Shown here piece after piece: positions 1 to 6,846 of a stretch of DNA of 25,758 bases. This DNA is from Mageeibacillus sp. UBA5770 (GTDB lineage Bacteria; Bacillota_A; Clostridia; Saccharofermentanales; Saccharofermentanaceae). A program made the translations under genes and the position numbers. Under the pieces are notes generated by a model. That model was not told where the DNA came from. It searched no databases and saw nothing but the letters and a program-made list of their open reading frames with translations. Within the stretch, counting starts at the first letter, position 1, and every line of letters begins with the position of its first letter. Location of the stretch: the NCBI GenBank assembly GCA_002418705.1, contig DIEQ01000029.1, positions 44,633 through 70,390 on the forward strand. The letters are read 5' to 3'.

Positions 1-1116
1 TTTGCCGTGCTGCACAGAGACGGGAAAGTCATTGCCCGTCAACGAATGCAGACAGATGTCGAACCGCTGAGCCAAAAGACATACCCGCTGCCTTTTCCGG
101 AGTATTCAGCGCCCGGTGAATATGCGGTTACGGTTTCCTTTGAACTGAAGGAAGATGCCATATGGGCGCCTCGAGGCCATGAGGTGGCCTTCGGTCAGGG
201 CGTTTACACAGTACAGCAGAAGGCATCGCCGATTTGCGCACCTTTTGAAGTAACACGCGGTTATCTGAATATCGGTGTACGGGGGGAGAATTTCGATGCG
301 CTGTTCTCCGTTCTCAAAGGAGGGCTGGTGTCCTATAGATACGGCAGCAAAGAACTTATCCGGGGGGTTCCCATGCCTAATTTCTGGCGTGCCCCCAGTG
401 ACAACGACATAGGCAATAATATGCCGGCACGTTACGGACAGTGGAAACTTGCAAGTCTTTACCTCTCCCACAGACAGGATGACGGCCGGGGAATGACAAG
501 GCCTGAACTGACTGTCAGGGAGGATTGTGCCGAGATTATGTTCCGTTACCGAATCCCGACCGTTCCCGCTACCGAGTGCTGCATGACTTATCTGGTGTAT
601 GGAGACGGTACGATAACAGCAAGACTGGAATATGAGCCCGAAAAGGCACTTGGCGATATGCCTGAATTCGGTGTTATATTTAGGTTCGATGCCGACTACG
701 ACCGGGTCCAGTGGTACGGTCTCGGCCCGGATGATACCTATGCGGACCGGTTCAGAGGCGCAAAGCTCGGAATTTATTCCGGATCCGTTTCCGGCAGCAT
801 GGCCAAATACCTGATTCCCCAGGAATGCGGCAATAAGACAGGCGTGCGGTGGGCGAAGCTTATGGATCGAAAGGGCCGCGGTATTTTGTTCAGCGGCAAT
901 AATATGTACTTCTCCGCATTGCCGTATACACCGCATGAACTTGAAAATGCCAGTCATCCATATGAGCTGCCGCCGGTGCACAGTACCGTTGTACGTGTGG
1001 CGAAACAGCAGATGGGCATAGCGGGCGATGACAGCTGGGGGGCGCAGACCCATCCGGAATATCTGATTGATATAAGCGGTAAAATCGCGTTTGAATTCAG
1101 TTTTAAGGGTATATAA
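1..1116 (+). CDS. lacZ: Beta-galactosidase (GH2), C-terminal part
   Basis: Hydrolyses terminal beta-D-galactosides such as lactose. The frame is open from base 1, so the gene begins upstream; about 371 C-terminal residues are present and the catalytic barrel with its two glutamates is outside the window. Seen: the LacZ-family segment NFWRAPSDNDIGNN (about bases 379-420), the WYGLGPDDTYADR segment (about 709-750) and a following IPQECGNKTGVRW stretch (about 814-852), all belonging to the C-terminal beta-sandwich domains (Bgal small-chain region) of LacZ-type enzymes. The protein ends at TAA 1114-1116 and a strong terminator follows. A GTG at base 7 is in frame but is only an internal codon. 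Family assignment is firm; the exact galactoside cannot be told from this part. Confidence 0.93.
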   Translation, partial: FAVLHRDGKVIARQRMQTDVEPLSQKTYPLPFPEYSAPGEYAVTVSFELKEDAIWAPRGHEVAFGQGVYTVQQKASPICAPFEVTRGYLNIGVRGENFDALFSVLKGGLVSYRYGSKELIRGVPMPNFWRAPSDNDIGNNMPARYGQWKLASLYLSHRQDDGRGMTRPELTVREDCAEIMFRYRIPTVPATECCMTYLVYGDGTITARLEYEPEKALGDMPEFGVIFRFDADYDRVQWYGLGPDDTYADRFRGAKLGIYSGSVSGSMAKYLIPQECGNKTGVRWAKLMDRKGRGILFSGNNMYFSALPYTPHELENASHPYELPPVHSTVVRVAKQQMGIAGDDSWGAQTHPEYLIDISGKIAFEFSFKGI

Positions 1117-1186
1117 GCGGATCGCAGAAAAGCCTTTACGTATCGGCTGGATATGCCCCCGAGACAAAACCCTTCATTTCCCCCTG

Positions 1187-1224
1187 ACCCGGCAGAAGAC
1201 ACCTAAGTCTTCTGCCGGGTTTTT
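1187..1224 (+). terminator. Intrinsic terminator after beta-galactosidase
   Basis: Perfect 14-bp inverted repeat (1187-1200 with 1207-1220; arms begin ACCCGGCAGA), six-base loop, then a short T run. It sits 70 bases after the beta-galactosidase stop and separates it from the GntR operon. Confidence 0.9.
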
Positions 1225-1322
1225 CTGTATGCCTGAGCTGCGCTTCCCTAAGCTGCGAAACGGAACCGTCTGATGATCCGACCGTAACCGGAAAAATATT
1301 CACAGATTTTTGCATTAACCAC

Positions 1323-1373
1323 TTTACAAATGAATGCAGAGGGTGTATGGTTAGCTACATGAGCAGCTAACCA
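1323..1373 (+). promoter_or_regulatory. Promoter with overlapping operator for the GntR-ABC operon
   Basis: Candidate promoter TTTACA (1323-1328), 17-base spacer, TATGGT (1346-1351). A perfect 9-bp inverted repeat, TGGTTAGCT / AGCTAACCA (1348-1356 and 1365-1373, 8-base spacer), overlaps the -10 and the predicted start near 1358. Such placement fits autorepression by the GntR protein, as is usual for YtrA-type operons. The remaining bases up to 1500 form a leader of about 140 bases in which I see only the ribosome site AAGGAGGAG (about 1487-1495). The 1117-1500 gap holds no gene. Confidence 0.5.
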
Positions 1374-1500
1374 GTTGAGCAACCGACAGAAAATAATAAC
1401 AGGATGATCAGGGAAGTGTTGAATGCATATGACAGATACACAAATAAGGTTAACAGATATGACGGTCACACATGAATAAGGGCAAAAAGGAGGAGTCTAC

Positions 1501-1869
1501 TTGAAGATAAATTTTGAAGATGAACGTCCGATATTTCTACAGATTGCCGAGCAGATCGAGGACGGAATTCTGGCGGGCGCTTTTCCCGAAGAAACGCAGA
1601 TCCCGTCTACCACGGAGATATCGGTAAATTACAAGATCAATCCGGCTACTGCCTTAAAAGGGATCAACATTTTAGTCGACGGCGGCATCGTGTATAAGAA
1701 AAGAGGGCTGGGTATGTTTGTGAATACCGGAGCGGTAAAGACGATACAGGGCAAGAGAAAAGAAGAATTTTTCGACAACTACATCAGCAAACTTGCCGGT
1801 GAGGCCAGGAAACTCGGCATTACCAGGGAAGAGATTGTTTCTATGATAGAAAGGGGATTTAACCAATGA
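1501..1869 (+). CDS. GntR-family regulator, YtrA type
   Basis: A 122-residue DNA-binding protein with the N-terminal GntR winged helix (residues about 8-75: PIFLQIAEQIEDGIL, then the recognition region around STTEISVNYKINPATA) and only a short helical tail, which is the YtrA subfamily architecture found next to ABC exporters. The start is TTG at 1501, chosen because AAGGAGGAG lies about six bases upstream and the family begins with this segment. The last codons overlap the ABC ATPase start (ATGA at 1866-1869), so the two are translationally coupled. Likely represses its own operon through the 1348-1373 inverted repeat; inducers in this subfamily are often cell-wall-active compounds, which is knowledge of relatives and not shown here. 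Confidence 0.9.
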   Translation: MKINFEDERPIFLQIAEQIEDGILAGAFPEETQIPSTTEISVNYKINPATALKGINILVDGGIVYKKRGLGMFVNTGAVKTIQGKRKEEFFDNYISKLAGEARKLGITREEIVSMIERGFNQ

Positions 1870-2717
1870 ACGGCATTGAAGTAAAAAATACCTCAAAGAA
1901 TTTTGGAAATGTCCAGGCCCTGAAGGACGTCAGCGTGCATTTTGAAGAGAACAAGATTTATGGTCTTCTTGGAAGAAACGGCGCAGGTAAATCAACATTG
2001 CTGAATATCATCACGGGGCGAATTTTTGCCAATGAAGGAGCTGTCCTGGTTGATGGTGAGAAGGCCCTCGAAAATGATCTGCAGCTGCAGAAAATCTATA
2101 TGATGAGCGAAAAAAATTACTACCCGGAAAGCATGAAGATCCGCGACGTGTTCAAATGGACCAAAGAGTTCTACCCGGATTTTGATGAAGTCTATGCCGA
2201 TTCGCTCGCTGCAAAGTTCGAGCTCAATACCAAAAAGAAAGTGAAAGCGCTGTCCACAGGATACAGTTCGATTTTTAAGCTCATTACAGCTCTGGCAACC
2301 AACGCCCGGTACATACTGCTTGATGAGCCGGTGCTTGGACTTGACGCGAATCACAGGGATATGTTCTATAAAATCCTTATCGAGAAATTCAGCGAGAACC
2401 CCTCTACCGTTATCATCTCGACCCATCTGATTGAAGAGGCAGCCGGCGTTATCGATCATGTCGTCATCATTAAGGAGGGGCGGATCATCAAGGATGAATC
2501 CCGGGAAGAGCTCATGTCGAAGGGTTACACGGCGTCCGGTACGGCATCAGCGGTTGACAGCTTTATAGCCGGCAAAAATGTCCTCGGTACGGACAGCCTC
2601 GGCGGACTCAAGACGGCATACGTACTCGAAACGCTTGATCGAAACAGCATACCGGCCGGCATCGAGATCAGTAAAATGGATCTGCAGAGACTGTTTATCC
2701 AGTTGACCAATTCATAA
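1866..2717 (+). CDS. ABC transporter ATP-binding protein, YtrB-like
   Basis: A 283-residue cytoplasmic ATPase that should energise the membrane protein encoded next. Walker A is GRNGAGKST (residues about 37-45), the signature region is LSTGYSS, a non-canonical form common in YtrB-like subunits, Walker B with its glutamate is YILLDEP, and the switch histidine is in STHLIEE. The C-terminal 60 residues after the ATPase core are variable, as usual in this group. Start ATG 1866 overlaps the GntR stop by four bases. Together with the regulator and permease it forms a three-gene exporter-type module; the substrate cannot be deduced. Confidence 0.92.
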   Translation: MNGIEVKNTSKNFGNVQALKDVSVHFEENKIYGLLGRNGAGKSTLLNIITGRIFANEGAVLVDGEKALENDLQLQKIYMMSEKNYYPESMKIRDVFKWTKEFYPDFDEVYADSLAAKFELNTKKKVKALSTGYSSIFKLITALATNARYILLDEPVLGLDANHRDMFYKILIEKFSENPSTVIISTHLIEEAAGVIDHVVIIKEGRIIKDESREELMSKGYTASGTASAVDSFIAGKNVLGTDSLGGLKTAYVLETLDRNSIPAGIEISKMDLQRLFIQLTNS

Positions 2718-2732
2718 GAGGGAGGAACGAAA

Positions 2733-3533
2733 ATGAAACTCAAACCAGCATTTAAATATCAGCTGAGTGATATCAAGAGACCTGTCGCAGTCTTTTACCT
2801 TGTCATCATATGTCTTCTGATTTTATTCTTTGCACTGTCCTATACACCGGTAACGATTATTACATCGGACAGCGGCGGGGAAATTTCAACAAGTTATTCC
2901 AACCAGGGTTCCAGGATAAGCGGGATGGAGTTTGCTACCGTTATATTTCTCTTTGTAGCCGGCCTCAATTCCTTTAAAGAATTTTTCCGTCTGTTTATGC
3001 AGAATGGATTATCCAGAAGGACAATGTTTGTCAGCAGGATGATAACAATCCTGTCCGTCTGTACATTCATGGCGATTATTGACAAAATCATTCTGCTGGT
3101 CGGCAAAATGATAGGTGCATATCAGAATAAGTTCACCTATGCCGGTCTTTTCGAGATGATTTATGGTATCCGGGCCGGCCGGGTCAGCGATCTGCACATG
3201 CAGGCAGACGGATTCTTTTTCAACCTCTTTATATATCTGGCCGCGATGGCATTCGGTTACTTTATTACCGTTGCTTATTATCGGATGAACAAACCGGTCA
3301 AGATTGCGGTATCCATCGGTATACCGATGTCCCTGCTGTATGGCCTGCCGATTCTCGACTCGACAGTCACTCACGGCGCCATATCAAGTGCAATTGGGAG
3401 TGCCGTTTCCTTTGCTTTCGGATTCCGGAACAATGCAAACCCGTACTTTGGAATGGTAACCCTGTTGATGGTGTTCGTCGTATTCGGTGCCCTGACCTGG
3501 CTGATGATCAAAAGGGCGGTCGTTAGGGACTGA
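2733..3533 (+). CDS. ABC transporter membrane subunit
   Basis: A 266-residue integral membrane protein with about six hydrophobic helices (first at residues 16-38, last at 244-262) and a charged C-terminus, matching the length and topology of permease subunits paired with YtrB-like ATPases. GGGAGGAACGAAA precedes the ATG at 2733 at good spacing, and the gene starts 15 bases after the ATPase stop, so it is in the same transcript. A loop of about 25 residues rich in Ser, Thr and Gly (near residues 45-65) probably faces the outside between helices 1 and 2. No sequence motif identifies the substrate; function follows from context. A hairpin terminator follows. Confidence 0.85.
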   Translation: MKLKPAFKYQLSDIKRPVAVFYLVIICLLILFFALSYTPVTIITSDSGGEISTSYSNQGSRISGMEFATVIFLFVAGLNSFKEFFRLFMQNGLSRRTMFVSRMITILSVCTFMAIIDKIILLVGKMIGAYQNKFTYAGLFEMIYGIRAGRVSDLHMQADGFFFNLFIYLAAMAFGYFITVAYYRMNKPVKIAVSIGIPMSLLYGLPILDSTVTHGAISSAIGSAVSFAFGFRNNANPYFGMVTLLMVFVVFGALTWLMIKRAVVRD

Positions 3534-3562
3534 TTTGAAAAAAGTGAATAAATTGATTCACA

Positions 3563-3600
3563 GACAAGAAGCGGGCATAAATCACCGCTTCTTGTCATTT
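3563..3600 (+). terminator. Terminator hairpin after ABC operon
   Basis: Perfect 12-bp inverted repeat (GACAAGAAGCGG at 3563-3574, CCGCTTCTTGTC at 3585-3596) with a 10-base loop, followed by ATTTGGGTT, a weak T tract. Location 30 bases past the permease stop supports the call. Confidence 0.7.
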
Positions 3601-3671
3601 GGGTTATCATTCGGCCAGCATGATGACTTACCGGATACAATTATAAGATGTATAAACAAACATCGATTTAC

Positions 3672-3700
3672 TATACAGATCACGGGCAATCAATTATAAT
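3672..3700 (+). promoter_or_regulatory. Promoter of coiled-coil gene
   Basis: TATACA (3672-3677), 17-base spacer, perfect TATAAT (3695-3700). The predicted start near 3707 gives a leader of about 77 bases to the ATG at 3784. Confidence 0.55.
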
Positions 3701-3783
3701 TTATCTTTAAAGAAGACAATATTTTAGGGATTAAATGACGGTTTCCATTGCAATATGACAAACCGTTTACGGAGGTGGCTGCT

Positions 3784-4722
3784 ATGTATTCAGAATTCGG
3801 ACTGGAACTTGCCCAGGCTCAGCGGAATGTCCTTGCACTTCATAGTATCGACGCTAAGATTGAAAGCCTCTCAAAAGAAAAAACTACGCTCGAAATCAAC
3901 CTGGAAGATCTCCGGACACAACTTGAGAAGGAAAATGCAGATGTCGACAGACTTGCAAAAACAAGCCTGTCCCAATTATTCTATTCGGTGCTTGGACGCC
4001 TTGAAGAGAAGATCAGCGATGAACAGCGGGAGGCTCTTGCAGCCTCGCTTAAATATGACCAGGCCGCAAGGGATCTCGAGGGTGTGAACAATGAGCTGGC
4101 AGAACTTCATTCTGCCCGTATCATATATCAGGACAGCGAGAAGGCGTATGCAGATCTTTATGAGAAGAAGAAAGAGGTTCTTCTTCAGTCAGGATCCCCT
4201 GCTTCACAGCAGATTATCAATTTGACGGAGCGGCTGCAGTTCGCTGTGAACAACAGCAAAGAAATCCGGGACGCACTGTCAGCCGGATTTGAAGCACAGG
4301 AGAGCCTGAATGAGGTCCTCATGAATTTAGATAAAGCGAAAAGCTGGGGGACGTGGGACCTTCTTGGCGGAGGGCTGATCTGCGATCTTGCCAAACATTC
4401 TGATATTGACGATGCGCGGGCTGAAGCCATGCTGTCACAGGAGCTGCTCCGCCGTTTCCGCACGGAACTTGCCGATGTCAGGATGGAAAAGGATATCAAA
4501 ATAGATATCGGAAGCTTTGCAAAGTTTGCTGATTTCTTCTTTGACGGGCTACTGGCTGACTGGTGCATGCAGACGCAGATCGAGACTTCCCGGGCCAATG
4601 TCGAACAGGTTGAACGACAGGTTGAGGATGTAATCACAAGGCTTCGGGTCCTGGAGGATAACCAGACAGCGAATATCCTGCAGTTGGAAAAGGACCTGGA
4701 AAACCTTGTTCTGGATGCTTGA
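3784..4722 (+). CDS. Coiled-coil protein of unknown function
   Basis: A 312-residue soluble protein. I chose ATG 3784 because ACGGAGGTGG lies seven to eight bases upstream; the in-frame TTG at 3748 has no ribosome site. Residues about 1-75, 95-165 and 260-312 are rich in heptad-like Leu/Ile spacing with Glu, Lys and Gln and should form coiled coils. Between them lies a more globular centre with WGTWDLLGGGLICDLAKH (about residues 192-209), the most distinctive segment. There is no signal peptide, membrane helix or nucleotide-binding motif. It stands alone between a terminator and the HD gene, with its own promoter. I recall similar conserved hypothetical proteins in Lachnospiraceae, but no known function. 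SMC-like ATPase is ruled out by the lack of Walker motifs. Confidence 0.8.
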   Translation: MYSEFGLELAQAQRNVLALHSIDAKIESLSKEKTTLEINLEDLRTQLEKENADVDRLAKTSLSQLFYSVLGRLEEKISDEQREALAASLKYDQAARDLEGVNNELAELHSARIIYQDSEKAYADLYEKKKEVLLQSGSPASQQIINLTERLQFAVNNSKEIRDALSAGFEAQESLNEVLMNLDKAKSWGTWDLLGGGLICDLAKHSDIDDARAEAMLSQELLRRFRTELADVRMEKDIKIDIGSFAKFADFFFDGLLADWCMQTQIETSRANVEQVERQVEDVITRLRVLEDNQTANILQLEKDLENLVLDA

Positions 4723-4894
4723 GGACGTACCTTCGACTGTGAGTCGGCGCACAGATAAAAGAAAGAAAATGTTTCGAAATGATTTTCGTTTTGCGAATGA
4801 AGTGTTTATAGAATTCTGATACAATATAGTTACAAATCGTAGTTCATGTGCGGTGATTGCAAATCATGAGCGGAAATAAAGGGGCAAATCAAGG

Positions 4895-6160
4895 ATGATT
4901 CAATCACTTTATGAGGTGTTTATTGTTTTTGCTGTCTATTCGTTTCTGGGATGGCTTCTTGAAGTTATTTTTACGATGGTATACAGGGGCGGATTTGATA
5001 ACAGGGGATTTCTTAACGGGCCTGCCTGTCCGATTTACGGATTCGGCGCCCTGGCTACCCTCTTTATTCTGTCACCCTTCCGGGGCAATTTTCTGGCGTT
5101 TTTTGCAGGAGCCGTTGTTCTTGCAACGGTTCTCGAACTGATCGTCGGGTTTATTCTTGATCGGGTTTTTCGCGAAAAATGGTGGGACTATACCAATGAG
5201 CCTCTTAATTTCTGCGGCTATATATGTATGAAGTATTCCATTTTCTGGGGTGTTTCCTGCACGTTCCTCATGTATATCCTGCATCCTGGTGTTATGCGCC
5301 TCGTTGAAAAGCTCCCTGTCAGGACGGCTATGATTTCTATCGGAATATACTACTCCCTGCTGGGTGTCGATCTCTTAATCACACTGTTCACGCTTTCCAG
5401 GATCACGGAAAATATTCGCTCGATTCATAAGGTCGGGGCGAAGATCCGCAAGATAAAAGGTGCGATCGGTGATAATATTTCCGGAGTATCCTCTGCTATC
5501 AAGTCAAAGGCCAGACGCACCTCCGACCTCGACGAGCTCTGGGAGAAGTACGACACGCTTATTCAGAAGAACAAAGTTCTTCTCTATCGGCTGCTTCAAT
5601 TTTTCCATCCTCTGGCAAGGCTGATAGAGAAGGAACGGCTCAGAAGAATCGCCAAAGTACCTGCATCTGAAAAACTCGCACTCGCAGATGAGACATACTA
5701 TAAGCTGGTCGAAAATCTGCTCGAGGAAGCCTGCGTTAAGGAAATGCAGAAGTATATCCAGCACGGTGATACAACCACATATACGCACTGCCTCGCCGTA
5801 TCTTATTACAGCTTCCGGCTGAGCCGTGCGCTGCCTCTGAGCGTGGATATTGAAAGCGTCGTAAGGGGCGGGCTTCTTCACGACCTGTTCCTGTATGACT
5901 GGCATGTCCCGGATAGAAGTCACCGGTTTCATGGATTCTATCACCCTGGATTTGCACTTCGGAATGCAAATAAGTATTTCAAGCTTAATACGATTGAGCA
6001 GGATATCATAAAGAAGCATATGTGGCCCCTTACCATTACCCGAATCCCCCGATGCCGCGAATCCGTAATCGTCTGTCTGGTAGATAAGGCCTGTTCCCTG
6101 GCAGAAACGATCGGATTCCGTTACAAGAGAAAATTTGAATTCAATCAGGTCACCGATTAG
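4895..6160 (+). CDS. CmpB-type membrane protein fused to HD domain
   Basis: A 421-residue protein with two parts. Residues 1-170 hold about five membrane helices and conserved-looking segments FLGWLLEV (17-24), RGFLNGPACPIYGFGAL (37-53) and WWDYTNEPLNFCGYI (96-110), typical of the family named putative ABC transporter permease/CmpB (PF06541 as I recall). After a charged linker (175-255) comes an HD phosphohydrolase-like domain: H298, H329-D330, H346/H350, H375 and D397 keep the metal-ligand pattern, so the domain is probably active. Its substrate is unknown; HD domains cleave nucleotides, cyclic nucleotides or (p)ppGpp. An extended -10 TGATACAAT (4817-4825) may be its promoter; the ribosome site is a weak AAAGGGG (4878-4884). 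The next gene, a GGDEF protein, follows in the same frame after the TAG stop. Confidence 0.85.
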   Translation: MIQSLYEVFIVFAVYSFLGWLLEVIFTMVYRGGFDNRGFLNGPACPIYGFGALATLFILSPFRGNFLAFFAGAVVLATVLELIVGFILDRVFREKWWDYTNEPLNFCGYICMKYSIFWGVSCTFLMYILHPGVMRLVEKLPVRTAMISIGIYYSLLGVDLLITLFTLSRITENIRSIHKVGAKIRKIKGAIGDNISGVSSAIKSKARRTSDLDELWEKYDTLIQKNKVLLYRLLQFFHPLARLIEKERLRRIAKVPASEKLALADETYYKLVENLLEEACVKEMQKYIQHGDTTTYTHCLAVSYYSFRLSRALPLSVDIESVVRGGLLHDLFLYDWHVPDRSHRFHGFYHPGFALRNANKYFKLNTIEQDIIKKHMWPLTITRIPRCRESVIVCLVDKACSLAETIGFRYKRKFEFNQVTD

Positions 6161-6244
6161 TCCGACAAGGTACCTGCGCTAACCTGTTGGGGGAACATCG
6201 AAACGGACCCAAGTCAAATAATAGACGAAAGCGATGGGGGCCTG
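6161..6244 (+). other. Open in-frame relic of a PAS domain before the GGDEF start
   Basis: These 28 codons lie between the TAG of the HD gene and the ATG of the GGDEF gene, in the same frame as both, with no stop. The last ones read QIIDESDGGL and continue without a break into the PAS-like MHKDGHRVPV segment after the ATG; in my memory of PAS-GGDEF proteins of this group a (V/I)DExG..L stretch precedes HHKDGHRVPV by a similar distance. This suggests homology reaches upstream of the usable start, hence a 5' truncated PAS domain. No ATG, GTG or TTG in this frame lies here. Confidence 0.5.
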
Positions 6245-6835
6245 ATGGAACATGCAGAATTTTACAGGAACATGCTGGACAATACTTACGAAGCTGAATT
6301 TCTGATGCATAAAGACGGCCATCGTGTCCCTGTCGGCATCCGTTCTGTCGCCATCATGGATCCGCTCACCAATATTCCGAACAGAAGGTATATTGATCAC
6401 TTTCTTGTATCAAAATTCAATGAATATAGGACCTTCGATATCTCTTTCGGAGTGCTTTTCGTCGACATCGATCATTTCAAGAATGTGAATGATACGTATG
6501 GTCACGATATCGGTGATGAGATTCTCACCATGCTTGCCCAGTCATGCTCCGGCATGCTGCGCTCGACTGACTTGTTCGGCCGTTACGGAGGAGAGGAATT
6601 CCTTGCTGTCCTCACAGGAATCGATGAAGGTGATATGAAGCGTATTGCTGAATCTATGAGGATGATTATTGAGAATTCGGCCCTTCGAAAAAATAACATG
6701 GATCTTCACATTACCATCTCTATCGGATCAACGCTGGCGAACAGTGAAGACTCGATTGAAAGTATTGTTAAGCGGGCGGACTCGCTTCTTTACAGGAGCA
6801 AGGAGTCAGGAAGAAACAGGGTTACTTTCGGTTAA
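6245..6835 (+). CDS. Diguanylate cyclase (GGDEF) with truncated PAS
   Basis: A 196-residue cytosolic protein that should make cyclic di-GMP from two GTP. GGEEF (residues 115-119) is an active-site variant, preceded by FVDIDHFKNVNDTYGHDIGD (72-91) with the metal and substrate residues, and RSTD (106-109) matches the RxxD inhibitory site, so product feedback is likely. The GGDEF domain starts at AIMDPLTNIPNRR (36-48). Residues 1-35 are only the end of a PAS domain (EAEFLMHKDGHRVPV), joined directly to GGDEF without the usual end of PAS and linker helix. ATG 6245 follows a poor ribosome site (GGGGG). The gene lies 84 bases after the HD gene and 11 bases before the next gene, whose ribosome site overlaps its stop. 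It may be a shortened, partly decayed sensor, though the catalytic half is intact. Confidence 0.85.
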   Translation: MEHAEFYRNMLDNTYEAEFLMHKDGHRVPVGIRSVAIMDPLTNIPNRRYIDHFLVSKFNEYRTFDISFGVLFVDIDHFKNVNDTYGHDIGDEILTMLAQSCSGMLRSTDLFGRYGGEEFLAVLTGIDEGDMKRIAESMRMIIENSALRKNNMDLHITISIGSTLANSEDSIESIVKRADSLLYRSKESGRNRVTFG

Positions 6836-6846
6836 GGAGGAACTGC

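Noticed and set aside
106..1167. Minus-strand frame of 353 codons opposite the beta-galactosidase gene
   Set aside because: Lies wholly opposite a clear LacZ coding sequence with conserved motifs; its own translation has no family-like pattern.
3748..3783. Upstream TTG start adding 12 residues to the coiled-coil protein
   Set aside because: The ribosome site GGAGGTG lies inside this extension and is correctly spaced for ATG 3784.
6158..6160. TAG between HD and GGDEF genes as a recoded (pyrrolysine or read-through) codon
   Set aside because: No Pyl genes or read-through signal are visible, and a 28-codon open stretch is not rare by chance; kept only as a question in the truncation finding.
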